A DNA stretch of 64,000 bases from Entonaema liquescens (GCA_902805475.1 CADCSX010000008.1:1178001-1242000); one strand, 5' to 3'. Numbered from the stretch's first letter, positions 23,444 to 34,647 are shown. The notes: a model not told the origin generated them from the sequence alone. Numbers and translations are program-made.

Positions 23444-24999
23444 CTACGAGAATCCCTCAACATGGCTACCCAGTCCCCTTTCCTTCGCAAGCCGCACGAT
23501 TTCGAAGCCGACTACGAGGTCCATGAGCCCTAACCCCACGCTCTTGTAGACGACATTACCGACCGAAAGCCAACGAGCTAATTGGTTTTCATGTCTTGAT
23601 TTGCGCTGCTTATGCCGCTGCTCATCCGCGTCCCCCTGGCTTGAAGTCCGTCCATGGTGAAACGGCAAGGAGAGGCTACTCCGGCTCGGGCTGCGCGACG
23701 AGGAGCGCTTACCCCCGTTGTCCGGCGCCGAGTTACCCGAGTCGGACCCGAAAACCGTCGACATAGCTGAGCCGGGCGATGCAAGGTCTAGTTTTTCAAC
23801 AGACTCGTTGATAGAAGAGGTTTCCGTTGAGCTCTGGGAAACAAGCGCCTCCTCCTCTTCCTTTGCCAGTCTGTGAATCATGACCAGCTCGCCGAGTCTA
23901 GATATCGTCAGCTATTACGTCCATGAACTGTTAAGCAATATACTACGAGACTTACTCAACGAGCTGCGTAGGCTGCAAGCCTGCTTCGATAATCTCGCCC
24001 GCCTCTTTCATCGCGCCATCCAAAGTGTCCACAATAATGACCCCGCCTTCAGCTGCATGTTTATGGTAATGATGTCCCGGTGCATGGTTCCTGGTGGCTT
24101 GGAGCAGTAGCTCTCGGGGTAGCTCACGCATATGCTTCGTATAGCTCCCTATCGCAATAATCAACCTACCTTTCCTACGCCCTTCGTGACTTGTCAATAT
24201 GCTGGCCTCGAACAAATCTACAGTACTAGGTGTGCAGCAGTAGATGACATCTGCCGCCCTTAAGTGCTCCTTCAGTAGTCGATCATATTCTCCATAGCTC
24301 GGGGTTAGGAGGCTGAACTGGGCCTGTTCCCACCCTTCGCGTTGTTTGATGGCTTGGGGTATGCCATGTATCTTCTTAAACGTATCTTTGGCACTATCGC
24401 TGAACGTTTTGTTGATAATGTATACACGGCGAATGGTATCACCCCGCAGTGTCAATGCTAGGCGCATATGCCAATAAGCTTGTAATCCCGACCCGAACAC
24501 AACGAGAGTTCGTACAGTGGCGCGCTTTGTAAGGAGACAGGAGGAAGCAAGCGCGGTACGGAAAGCGGTAAGGGTTTTCGCGTGTAGGAAACCTATAGGA
24601 GGTCCCTGAGGAGAATAGAGGGTCACCGATCCAGTAGGTCGGATAGCCGGCAACGCTGTGTCTACCAACTTGTCGGCTGATGGTGCCGACAGAGTCACGA
24701 CTGTAAACTGGTTAGCCAAGACAGATTCAAGATCGCCAATGCTTGGCTATAGACCAACCCTTTACTGCATGACCGAGCGCACTAATCGAAGGCATGAAGA
24801 GCGTAGTCGCGCCAGTAGTATTAGAGTGTACTGATATGCGCTCAGGTTGATGGACGACGCCATCCTCTATGGATTGCGTGCCGGTCGAGTACTCGTGAAG
24901 GGCATTTCTGAGCGTGTCGATAAGTCCTTGAGCTTCATCTAAGCTAAGGCTCTCGAGCAAGCCGCAAATCTGATCGTCCGAAAGAACTGTTAAAGACAT
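23444..24999 (-). CDS. Ornithine cyclodeaminase/mu-crystallin family protein
   Basis: Three exons: 24999-24759, 24700-23956 and 23897-23444 (introns of 58 and 58 bases; donors GTTGGT and GTAAGT); 479 residues. The splice between exons 1 and 2 gives AVKVVTLSAPSADK, continuous with the family. The family's NAD-binding centre is visible (VVFGSGLQAYWHMRLAL), with the preceding RTALASSCLL helix and the following DVIYCCTPST. The C-terminus has the conserved VGNVVYKSVGLGLMDLVVG. Members include ornithine cyclodeaminase, ketimine reductases and NADPH-binding crystallin-like proteins, so substrate cannot be assigned. Unusual: about 90 residues (345-434), rich in Ser, Glu, Arg and Lys and probably disordered, are inserted just before that C-terminal motif, making the protein much longer than the usual 320-360. 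Confidence 0.85.
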
Positions 25000-26288
25000 G
25001 GCTTTTCGACCTCGGAATTAGCCGCGTACGTAAACACGTTCCTGTAGCAGTCAAAGTTGATCGTAAAGCAATTGATTCTTTCAACAGTCTTAGCCCTAAG
25101 TTACACAAATAGAATACTAAGGAACCTTGAGGTCGGGATGCTTGAGACCAAGTGGGAGAGAGAGAGAGATCCGACTCTCGGCAGCCAAGTCTGAGGCTTG
25201 GCTGAGCGCACACCACACACCAACACGATGGATCTTCCATAATGCACACGGTATGATATATGTAGGTACGTAAATTATAAAGTTCTTTTAAAAAAAAACT
25301 GCCATTGATCTTGGCGTTGACCCATTACTTTCGTATTATATATCCAAGAAAGGATATGAGATGGGATGGTGTCATGTGTAGATGATGATTATTGGTTCTA
25401 ACAAAATATTAAGTCGGCGATACCGCACCTATATTATATTACACTTAGGCGTTATACTTATAGCGGCTACGGCTTCTATGACTGCTATATATTGCACCTG
25501 CCCCAGAGCTATGTATCTCGCGCATAGCTTAACCTGTAGCTACCCCGCTATTGTAGCACCGTTTAACCCTCCAGTGACGTAGATAGGTAGAGAATCTACA
25601 TAGATGAGATCCAGAGGGGTAAGCTTGGCGACTAATCAGTACCTATGTAGTTGTATTTGGGCTTTTACTTTTTCTAAATTATAGGTGCACAGGAGAAAGA
25701 GAATAGGTACCTAGGTAGGTAGAATTTAAACTGAGTAAAAAACCCAGCGGGATGGTGAAGATAAATTAACCGACCATCCAATCTGCTAATAAAAACCAAC
25801 CAACCAGACTCGGAATAAAGCACATGTTAAATCATACGATATAAGATGCAAGGCATATAAAATCCTTCATTGACCAATAAACACCAATTCCCCCATCATA
25901 GAAAGCGGCTCAATTAGCACGCTTCTTCACAATTTCTCGAACTTTTCGAAACTTTGGGATATATCTTCCGCTTTCTCAAACGCCGCCAAAAAAAATGACC
26001 TTTCTTCTGTAAGGTATATCTTGAGACCAGACCAGACCAGACCAGACAAGACCAAACCAGGACTCGTCAGCTAAACCCCCCCAATATTTCACTATCCATA
26101 TTCACTATCCCATAGTAGTCGCTCTTCCGTTAGGTGACATTTAAACCTCCTTATGTTTCTTCCCCCCCTTCGCCAGGCCGTGAAAACCAATTTGGTGCCG
26201 AGACAAGACGCGCACCCCAATTTATAAACGCCCCTAACTTGTACCTAAACCACTTCAATGCTTTCGCTTTTCCACTTATTCGGTTCCA
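25000..26288. other. Intergenic; both flanks on the minus strand
   Basis: 5' flank of the cyclodeaminase-like gene and 3' flank of the carbonic anhydrase. Contains a GAGAGAGAGAGAG run near 25156, CCTAGGTAGGTAG near 25709 and the ACCAG repeat listed separately. No gene recognised. Confidence 0.45.
26025..26060. repeat. 5-bp tandem repeat (ACCAG)n
   Basis: Seven consecutive pentamers, ACCAG with two variants (ACAAG, ACCAA). Downstream of the carbonic anhydrase gene. Confidence 0.9.
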
Positions 26289-27256
26289 TTAGAGGGCTTG
26301 CATGCTACCCGCTCCATCCGTCCTGAAAACTAACATAGCGTGTTTACCTCGAACAATGTCTGAGTCGCCATTAATGCCCGATAGCCCGTAAAGTCCTCCC
26401 TTGCCTGTCCCAAGGCCTAGGTTGCGGATGCGGCCCGTCCCGATGTCGAAAAAGGTGCCATGAACCTGCAAGCCCCTTTCGGCGATGGCATCCTGGATTG
26501 ATGCATTGGCCATGAGCACGTTAATGCCGGCCTCGACGTTGAGCTCTGCGATGCGCACTGCGCGCTTCTTGTCGTCCGTGATACTCTCCAGTTCCTCCTT
26601 ATGCGCATTGCGCACGGTCTTAAGAGGCACCAACCATGTGTCCAACACGCCGCCGACGCGGTTGTCGCTGAGCGCAGCTGCAGCACCACCGCACGACGAA
26701 TGCCCGCACAGTACCACGTGCTTCACCTTCAGGTGCGCAACTGCATATTCAATAACAGCCGAAGTGTTGATGTCGGTCGGCGAAATAATATTGGCGATGT
26801 TACGGTGCACGAAGACATCGCCTGGCTGTAAGCCTAGAATCGTCGTCTCCGGGCAGCGCGAGTCAGAGCAACCTAACCAAACTGTTGCACCACGTTTAAC
26901 CGCGTTAGCCTCCTAACTCTTTCAGTAGGTTCAAATTCTCATCTCCGATGCGAGATCTCCGCATTGCATAAGCCGCGGCGGCGCAGCAGCAGCAGCAGCA
27001 GCAGCAACAGCAGGCTCTGGGATTTTCAGGATGACCAAGACAGTACTAGTGTTCTGTTGAGTGGGTCTTTGCTCATCTCGCATCTCAACAAAGGAGATAT
27101 ATTATGCCAAGAAGAAAAAATATCACGAGACTTACGGATTGCTGGCGACTGTCCCGATGCCAATTTGGGGAAGAAGTCGGGGTTCTGATGACCTTTGTAG
27201 CCGGCCCAGGCTTGGTTAGAGCTCAGCGCGTAGGCGAAAGCATCTTCTGCGGCCAT
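26289..27256 (-). CDS. Beta-carbonic anhydrase
   Basis: Hydrates CO2 to bicarbonate; fungal beta enzymes supply bicarbonate for carboxylations and CO2 sensing. Two exons, 27256-27136 and 26881-26289, joined over a 254-base intron (GTAAGT to CAACAG); 237 residues. The join gives SPAI then LWLGCSDSRCPETT. Zinc ligands are Cys45, His101 and Cys104 (CGHSSCGG), with the Asp47/Arg49 pair (CSDSR) intact. There is no mitochondrial presequence, so it is probably cytosolic. The intron is long for this window and contains a CAG trinucleotide run. A small exon hidden in it cannot be fully excluded, but the protein is complete without one. Confidence 0.93.
26983..27013. repeat. CAG/CTG trinucleotide repeat inside an intron
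   Basis: About ten CAG units with one CAA interruption, lying in the carbonic anhydrase intron. On the coding (minus) strand it reads CTG. Confidence 0.9.
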
Positions 27257-30200
27257 GGTAAGCGAGCGTTTCCCCCAAAGTTACCTCGCCAATCTCGGGG
27301 ATCTCAAAAATAAATTTAAGCGTATTTTTGGTGTATGAGATGCCGGCGTCCACCCCCTGTGGATCCAGATCTAGGATTTACCGACCCCTTTTCTTGGCGG
27401 GGGGGAGAGAGATAAGCAACGAGTAGAAGAGGAAAGTCAACACGTACGCGGAGGAGCAGGCATCTCGAAGCTGCGAAACTGGCTGCGGCCTTTTATATAT
27501 GTGATGTTCCCGGAGATATGTAAGGTAGGTACAAGCACGGTGATTACAGGGCGGCCACCCAAGATCCCAGCCGGAACCAACTGAAGGCGGGATGTAGGGA
27601 TGCAGGATATGAGCGAATTAGGAAGTCCCAAGCCCAATCAGATATGGCGCTCGCCCACTTCGTCCACACCTTCAGGAGGATCCTGTCCTGTATGCTTGAT
27701 GACTTTTGACCGAGGTTCTGGCTTTCCTCTGGTCTCGCTCAAATCGCGCTCGACCGGATCGGTATTCACTCGGAGGCGGCCGTGATCGTACGGAGGTATG
27801 AATCACGCGACGGGCTGGTATCACTGGTTAAGCGGGTGGATAAGTATGATGGTGCAACTCGGTTTTCGGACGGATAATCCCTCATCAAGTGGATTCGGCA
27901 GGAAATTATAGATGAAAAGGAGTAAACAACAACATAGGGACACGTAGGCGTATAAAAAGAGCCGAGTGGGAATCGATGGAAGAAGAGTCTCAGGATATAC
28001 CGACAAGGGCTGTCAAACCTAGCGTCAGCAAGCGATGACCCATGAGGCTTTAATAGTGTATCACGCTGGAACTATCGAGAGAGGAGATCAACAGGTAGCA
28101 TCGCTAAGTCCGGAGTCCGGGGTAAAACAGCAATCTCAACTAGCAAATCTTATATAGATAGCCCATCTTAAACCATCCCAAGCATAAATAACACCCCCAA
28201 TCTTCCCAATCTTCCTGATGACCACTCGCCCAGACATGCCCAACCAAGGTTCGAAAGCTTCGCCCGTCCGCGGTGTTACCAAACTATGTAGATCTGTACG
28301 AGCGGCCGTTGGATAATGCATAAGCATGAAACGGGGGTTGTGTTCTTTAGGCGTGAGGCGGCGCACGGATTTTGGGACAAGCGCGGCATGGATCTAGATT
28401 ACGGATATTGGAGCTAAGCTTGGGTTTCCCGTGGGTGGTTTTGTTGCCAAGCGTATTACATGCTTTGCGCTTGCTGCTGGTGTTGTTGTGTTGCTGCTGG
28501 GTACCCTCCGAGCGAAAGAGGCACCAATAGCCAATCTGCTTGCAACGTGCTCGCCGGACCCCCCTGCCGGGAACAAGGGGCTCGCTGCGCGGCTTCGCGG
28601 CATAGGATGCGAGGAAGAAAGCGGTGAAGGGCATGATGGCGCTGGTCAAACGGGTATTCAAGGGTATGTATGCTAGCTATCTACATTACCATCTTGCTTT
28701 GCTTGCTTGCTTGCCTCATAGATGGATGCTATGCATTTTGTATTTTGTATACTAGCGTGCGGGCACAAGAGGGTATCGTTTGCTTAGAGTAGAACACGTC
28801 GACGTGACTTCGGTTGGACCTACCTGGGTCAATGAACCTTTCTCTCTCTTCCAATGAAGAATATCTAGGTTTCTTGTGAATAAGAAAAACTACCTTAGGT
28901 AGGTAACAATGGATGGTATCCTCCTCCTCTTCACAAACCTGGTACTTTTAGTTTTACGTATTAGTGCCACGTGACGTTACCGTCCATATGGCTCCTACTC
29001 GACAAGCTTCCCCTCCTTGCAAGTTGCAACCAAAGAAGGAATTAGGTAGAAGACTAGGACGTGGGATGTAAGATCAATGGAAGATGGAAGATGGGAATAA
29101 TCTATGTAAAAAAATAAATAAGCTTCTTTATTGAGATATGTCATAAATGACGACTTGGAGGTAATCATGGTTTTATTTTCTTCTCTTTTCTCTATTTTCG
29201 CGATCATCTCTTTGCTACCTATATATCTTAATGTAGTAATATCAATGTAAGTCGCTCTATCTCCGAAGCCGACTTATGCATACATTGCTCAAGTTGCAAT
29301 GAGGTGCTCTATTAAATACCTATCGCGATACCTATCACGATAACACCTCCTCAACAAACTCTTATTAATAGCTTAATGGCTTGTGACGCCTCAATCTAAG
29401 TGGTTATATCCATGCGTCGCCAAGACCGCGGACCCTTGAAATCAAACGGCTGTCAGCTTCCAATCAAGAGCCTCCGAAGTCCAGATACAAGGCGCCGAGA
29501 TCAGATAATTTATTGCTTAGATTTACGCGCGAAGCCTTGGTTTTTCTTGGCATCACTTATACCAATTTTATATTTCTCATAGTCGATTTCGATGCCACAG
29601 TCTACAACGGCAACTGCGCCAACTAATACGTCCAAGCATTTAATATATTGTTTCTATCGAGAATTCGTATTTTAAACTGCATAATACGCAACCTTCAACA
29701 TCAACGGTCGGCAATGGGTTAACAATCACTTAGTACCTAAATATTAAGCCCCCCCCCCCAGATTCGACGGGGGTAATCTTCGTCCTAGACGCTACACATA
29801 ACAAGCGTTTTACCAAGGTCTAAGCCGAGCTTAACACTGGACGCCCCTATCCGGGAGAGCTATTCGCCGGCCCCCTTTTAATCCCCCCTTAAACACCAAA
29901 AACCCAACCACCATAACGATATATCTCAGAGTCTCCGAGGAAAACGTTTCGTAGCTAACTCGGCATTCACCCGCTGATCCACTCTGTCTGGTCTAACTGG
30001 CCTACGTACATGTGAAGCTTCTTTTAAGAGTTCGACATATAGCTCAAGAGGCAAGGACTAGTCGACGGGTCCCACCAGCTAGCATAGCACGATAGCTTCA
30101 ATGCCTTCACCGATGGGTAAAAGTAGGGCATTTCTCGGTGAGATAGGTTTGTACAGACTGGGTTTTGACGAAACTCTCTCACCGAATTTTGCCGTGAAAA

Positions 30201-31181
30201 AAAAAAGAAAATCCGGAATAGCTGCATCGACAGCATCAACGATGAAGCCGAAAATGCCGGTAAAGGGGGTTAAATGCTAGAATACAGCCTTTAACAATAC
30301 CAAACAGATCCCATATCTTTCTACTTGCTTTATTCCATCTCAAGACGTTCCAAATCGTAGCACATATCAGATCTCAATGCATCGTTATCTTAGCATATTT
30401 GATATTTTAAGATGCCGCATCACAAGTCACAGCATGGCATACCTGAAATAGGCAGTGTTTCAACACATATAATACTGTCACAACCCCTAAAAGCTAGAAT
30501 CTGACCGAGTGATATGTATCATACATAAATAATACCTTTATCTCATAATTACCAAGAAAACAAAACACCTGATAACAAAATCTCTACAGCGCATAGTTGA
30601 CTATAATGAATACCTAATAACAATGCAATGTGCCAGCATTTATACTCTGATAAACAGGACGTCTATCGTCGCGGATACCAAATCAATGCGCCAATACTTA
30701 GTTAGATATGAACGAGAGCAAACATGTCTGCGCCGCGTAAGCTCAAATATGAGGCTGCAGACCCAGGGCTCAGGAACGTGTTCTGTATCAATACCCAGTC
30801 TTAGCCAAGAGTGCGGGAAAATACGACGCTACAAGGAGATTTCCTTGGCGTGCTTGGCTCGGCTCGACTCTCCCTACATGGTAATCTTCCACAACACCAT
30901 AAGTACCAACGAACCCAGGTCCAAGAAATTCACCTTTTTGGAAGATACGATAGTCGCCAAGGCTTGGCTCGAACGGTTAAGATATTACGGGAAAATAGCG
31001 AGCATAGACTTTTACGAAATTGCATCGGTCATTCATTTGTCACATTTGTCGTCGGCGAAACTCTGCAGATGGAGTCTAGGTAGGCTGTATGCAAATCCAT
31101 GTGGTTGGTATTCCCTTTTACCTCCTCCAACGCCGGAACTGTGCAAATATAGAAATCATGATCCGTGACCAGCCTTAACGC
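27257..31181. other. Large gene-poor intergenic stretch
   Basis: Nearly 4 kb without a recognisable gene. Short frames at 28347-28661 (minus) and 28431-28676 (plus) overlap each other and match nothing I know. A TGCTTTGCTTGCTTGCTTGCC run lies at about 28694. A run of 12 C at 29749-29760 precedes a coding-like patch (29764-29893) reading GVIFVLDATHNKRFTKV, a TAA, AELNTGRPYPGELFAGPL, perhaps a dead gene scrap. A poly-A run of ten is at 30197-30206. The doubtful 30623-31168 frame is listed separately. Confidence 0.45.
30623..31168 (+). other. Doubtful open frame, 181 codons
   Basis: An ATG-started frame without introns, not recognised. A second frame within it (30811-31083, 90 codons) reads more like protein in places (EIHLFGRYDSRQGLARTVKI), so a frameshifted or spliced remnant is possible. 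It ends 14 bases before the stop codon of the eL8 gene on the other strand, so it would overlap that gene's 3' untranslated region. I do not assign a function and think it more likely non-coding than a gene. Confidence 0.2.
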
Positions 31182-32324
31182 TTAGACCTTGATGGCCGAC
31201 TCCAGCGCCTTCTTCTTCTTCTCAATGCGCTTGTTGGCCTTAGCACCCATGATACCACCACCCCACTGTCGTCGAGCGTTCTCGGATCCGGCAAGGTATC
31301 CGTCCTTGATGGCGCTCACGAGCTTGGAGAGCTCGCTCTTGTCCTCAGATCGGACCTCAGTGATAGCAAGAACAGCGGCGGTCTTAAAATTAGTTAGTCG
31401 AATGTATCTAATATAGTGTTGATGGTTAAGGCATACCTTCTTGTGAACAACAGTTCCTAGACGGGCCTTGCCCTTGATTATGGCGTAGGGGACACCCATC
31501 TTTCGGCAGAGGGCAGGTAGGAAGATAACCAACTCGATGGGGTCAACATCGTTGGGGATCAGGACGAGAGAAGCCTTCTTGTTCTCGATCAGGCCGACAA
31601 CGTGGTTAAGACCATACTTGACGGCGTAGGGCTTCTTGCTGACATCCTCCTTCTTCTTTCCCTCCTTGATGGCGGTAGCCTCCTTGACCAATCGCTCCTT
31701 CTTCTCGGCCTTAGACTCGGGTCGGTACTTGTTGAGGAGCTTGAAGGCCTGGGCAGCAGTGTTGCGGTCCAGAACGTGCTGGAACTGGGAGATAGCTGGG
31801 GGGACCTTCAGGCGGAGGTTGATGATCTTGCGCTGGCGCTGAAGACGGACATACTCGGGCCACTTCACCATGCGAGACAGGTTGCGCTTGGGCTGGATGT
31901 CCTGGCCGATACCGAAGTTTCGGGGTCGCTTCTCGATGAGGGGGTTCTAATCGGCATTTCAGCATCACTTCCAATGTTTTGAATACAGTGGAGGGTTGAA
32001 AAAAATTCTCTACTCACCTTAGGTGCCTTCTTGGAACCCGCCTTAGAGGCGAAGGGGGCCGGGGCGGCCTTCTTACCGGACTTGGGAGGCTATCATTGAG
32101 AAGAAAGACATCAGCAAATGTGTTCCATTGACTGTAGTCTTTCTTGAACTCTAGAGAGATGATCGTGAATGGTATTTCTACACATTGCGCGAAAATCTCA
32201 AGCCAGTTCCTCACCTGCGTCCGAAGACGACAGGCGGAAATTAAGCAACTCGACAAGCGAGTGCCATTCAATTGTTTCGCTGAGTGCAAAAGCACATCAG
32301 TCTTGGGCGTCAGGAGCTTACCAT
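31182..32324 (-). CDS. 60S ribosomal protein eL8 (L8/L7a)
   Basis: Large-subunit ribosomal protein with the L7Ae-type RNA-binding fold. Exons: 32324-32322 (only the ATG), 32089-32018, 31946-31437 and 31382-31182; 261 residues. The coding start is split directly after the ATG by a 232-base intron (GTAAGC to GATAG), so the protein reads M then PPKSGKKAAPAPF. The remaining introns are 71 and 54 bases. The L7Ae signature is seen in AVKYGLNHVVGLIENKKASL and VDPIELVIFLPALCRKMGVP, and the basic C-terminus (KANKRIEKKKKALESAIKV) is complete. Several introns near the 5' end is usual for fungal ribosomal protein genes. It is divergent from NCS6, the two start codons being 459 bases apart. Confidence 0.95.
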
Positions 32325-32783
32325 GTTGATTATGTGGTCGTGTGGTCGGCGTTGGGTGAAATCTAGCGACCAAATTGAGAGGTGTGAAGAGTAAAAGAAA
32401 TCTCGTGCAAAGTTGCGAGCTCGGGAAAACAGAAAAAGTTGTGCGTAGGGTTTCGTGAGTGGGCTGGAAGGTAAAATATCGGAGAATTGGCTTTGACTAG
32501 CGCTAATCCTAAATTACATTAGTGCACTTTGCCCCTCTATCATACATAAGTATTCTCGTACCTTTTGATATGCATCCATGTGTAGGTAGAAAGTTGAACC
32601 CCACTAAGATTCTTCGAGCCGCTGAACTTTGCATGTGCTATAAGCAATGAGTTAAGTCAACCTTGGTGAATCTTAACTTTCTGCCACTATTCCGACTTAT
32701 TTCCCTAATAATATTCGTTTATTTTTTATAAAATCTACTTTCCTACCTAGACCTCCATTTAATCACTTCAAGTGCTCTGGAAA
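32325..32783. promoter_or_regulatory. Shared divergent promoter region, eL8 and NCS6
   Basis: 459 bases between the start codons of two divergent translation-related genes (ribosomal protein eL8 and the tRNA thiolase). No TATA box at a fixed position is evident. Pyrimidine-rich sequence precedes the NCS6 start (CTACTTTCCTACC near 32735). Co-regulation is an inference from layout only. Confidence 0.5.
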
Positions 32784-34001
32784 ATGCCACCGGCACTCTG
32801 TGCGCTCTGCAAGACAGAGCGAGCCTTGATCAAAAGGCCAAAAAACTATCAAAAGCTCTGCAAAGGTTGTTTTATACGGATATTTGAAGATGAAGTGCAC
32901 CATACCATAACCTCATCCCGACTTTTCTTCCCGGGAGAGAAAGTCGCCATCGGTGCATCAGGTGGCAAGGATTCAACCGTATTGGCTTCGGTGCTCAAGA
33001 CACTGAATGAGAGGCATAACTATGGAGTTGAACTAATACTCCTAAGTATCGACGAAGGTATTAAGGGCTATAGGGATGACTCTCTTGAGACAGTGAAGCG
33101 CAATGCGGTGCAGTACGATATGCCGCTGAAAATAGTAGGCTACGACGAACTATACGGCTGGACCATGGACCAAGTTGTAGAGACAATCGGCAAGAAAGGC
33201 AATTGTACTTATTGCGGCGTCTTCCGACGACAAGCTCTAGATCGGGGCGCCAAAATGTTAGGGATCAAACATGTTGTCACTGGTCATAATGCCGATGATG
33301 TCGCAGAGACCGTTCTTATGAATTTACTTCGAGGGGATCTACCACGTTTATCAAGGAGTACGAGCATTGTTACCGGAAGCGATGCCAGCGAAGTCAAGAG
33401 GAGCAAGCCGCTTAAATACTCTTACGAAAAGGAGATCGTATTATATGCGCATCATAAAAAACTAGACTATTTCAGCACCGAATGCATCTACAGTCCGGAA
33501 GCCTTCAGGGGAAGTGCTAGGAGTTTGATAAAGAATCTCGAGAAAGTCCGTCCTAGCGCCATATTAGACGTTGTTCGAAGTGGTGAGGACATGGCGAGAC
33601 TGGTACCTGGTGCTACGCCAAGCTCTTGTGCTTGCGATGGGAAGGCTACACCTAATCGAAGTCCTAATGACGAGGATAATATTGGCGGCTGCGGTTCATC
33701 AAACGGTCGCACAAATGGTGGTGAGATGGCAGCTATGGAGAAACGACTCCGAGAAAATGAAGCCGCCGAGACTGCAGGGCTTGAAACGGAGATCACGACT
33801 GAAAAACCTAAAGCGCAGTCTCATAACAAGTCAAACCCAACCAATGGTCAACTAAAGACAGCAGGCACTACTGTTCCCATTAGGTTGAAGCAAAAGCTTG
33901 GTACCTGCGAAAAATGCGGCTATATGTCAAGCCAGAAGCTATGCCAAGCTTGTATGCTTCTCGAAAGCCTGAATAAGAACCGTCCAGAAATCACGATATA
34001 G
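32784..34001 (+). CDS. NCS6: Cytoplasmic tRNA 2-thiolation protein 1 (NCS6/CTU1)
   Basis: Adds the sulphur at C2 of the wobble uridine (mcm5s2U34) of tRNA-Lys, -Glu and -Gln, taking it from the Urm1 system together with Ncs2/CTU2. Single exon, 405 residues. N-terminal zinc knuckles: CALCK (6-10) and CKGC (26-29). The PP-loop adenylation motif is ASGGKDST (58-65), the catalytic pair is CTYC (141-144), and GHNADDVAE starts at 167. C-terminal knuckles are CEKCGYMSSQKLCQAC. The start at 32784 was chosen because MPPALCALCK is the family's N-terminus. Between the core and the last knuckles is a variable Ser/Asn/Gly-rich linker (about 278-365) longer than in yeast. It converges on the NDUFA1-type gene, with 201 bases between the stop codons. 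Confidence 0.96.
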   Translation: MPPALCALCKTERALIKRPKNYQKLCKGCFIRIFEDEVHHTITSSRLFFPGEKVAIGASGGKDSTVLASVLKTLNERHNYGVELILLSIDEGIKGYRDDSLETVKRNAVQYDMPLKIVGYDELYGWTMDQVVETIGKKGNCTYCGVFRRQALDRGAKMLGIKHVVTGHNADDVAETVLMNLLRGDLPRLSRSTSIVTGSDASEVKRSKPLKYSYEKEIVLYAHHKKLDYFSTECIYSPEAFRGSARSLIKNLEKVRPSAILDVVRSGEDMARLVPGATPSSCACDGKATPNRSPNDEDNIGGCGSSNGRTNGGEMAAMEKRLRENEAAETAGLETEITTEKPKAQSHNKSNPTNGQLKTAGTTVPIRLKQKLGTCEKCGYMSSQKLCQACMLLESLNKNRPEITI

Positions 34002-34202
34002 AAATAGCATGGGGAGGCGTTCCGGTATTCTTGGGTCTATTAGAATAGGATTAAAATGATACCCTCAATAGAGATCACCAGCACTAGGCGCACGATAAAA
34101 CGACTCAAATATCAAGTGCTGTATTTTGTAGACGTTGTATAAGTATGTGGTTGTCCGTTGTAGACGATATGTTCTCCTTTCCTAGCCGCTCTATTTCCTC
34201 GT

Positions 34203-34647
34203 CTACGTAAATCGCTTCTCGACCTATACAATATGTCAGTTTTAGGTATCACCAATATATTCCTCAATTAGACACATACGCGCCACGGGTTGTTTAGCTC
34301 GAATCCTGCCGGTGCGGCAGGGGCATCGCTCTGTCCTCGTAGGTATCCTGTGAGTCGCATGTCGCGGTTCATCACTGCGAAAATAAGGTCAGTGTCCCCA
34401 AGCCCAAATGCATCATATTACGGATTCTCCGTACTTTGTCTGTCCCACTGATCCAACGATCGTCTCGCCCTCTTGCCGCCGTTCTGCCAATTTCTAAACT
34501 TCGACAGTCCAGCGCCAGTGGCGCTAAACATCTAGTAAATCCTCAGTACCCAAGCATTCTACCAATCGAGTTGGATTATTATCGGTTGGGAGTTCTTACG
34601 GCGAGGATGATTCCATATGGAATCAGTGCTTCGAAAGGGACGGCCAT
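34203..34647 (-). CDS. NADH dehydrogenase (complex I) NDUFA1/MWFE-type subunit
   Basis: Small accessory subunit of mitochondrial complex I, the fungal 9.8-kDa-type homologue of NDUFA1. Four exons: 34647-34600, 34531-34435, 34374-34280 and 34223-34203 (introns of 68, 60 and 56 bases; donors GTAAGA, GTACGG, GTATGT); 86 residues. The pieces join as MAVPFEALIPYGIILA, MFSATGAGLSKF, QNGGKRARRSLDQWDRQM, MNRDMRLTGYLRGQ, GFELNNPWR and VEKRFT, following the family from end to end. The hydrophobic N-terminus (about 4-25) is the single membrane segment and also targets it to the mitochondrion. No exon exceeds 97 bases and the last has six sense codons, so a simple open-frame scan misses this gene. Confidence 0.93.

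Noticed and set aside
28347..28676. Overlapping frames on both strands near 28.4-28.7 kb, one with a hydrophobic start
   Set aside because: They are antisense to each other, have no recognised motif, and the plus-strand frame starts at a non-ATG codon.
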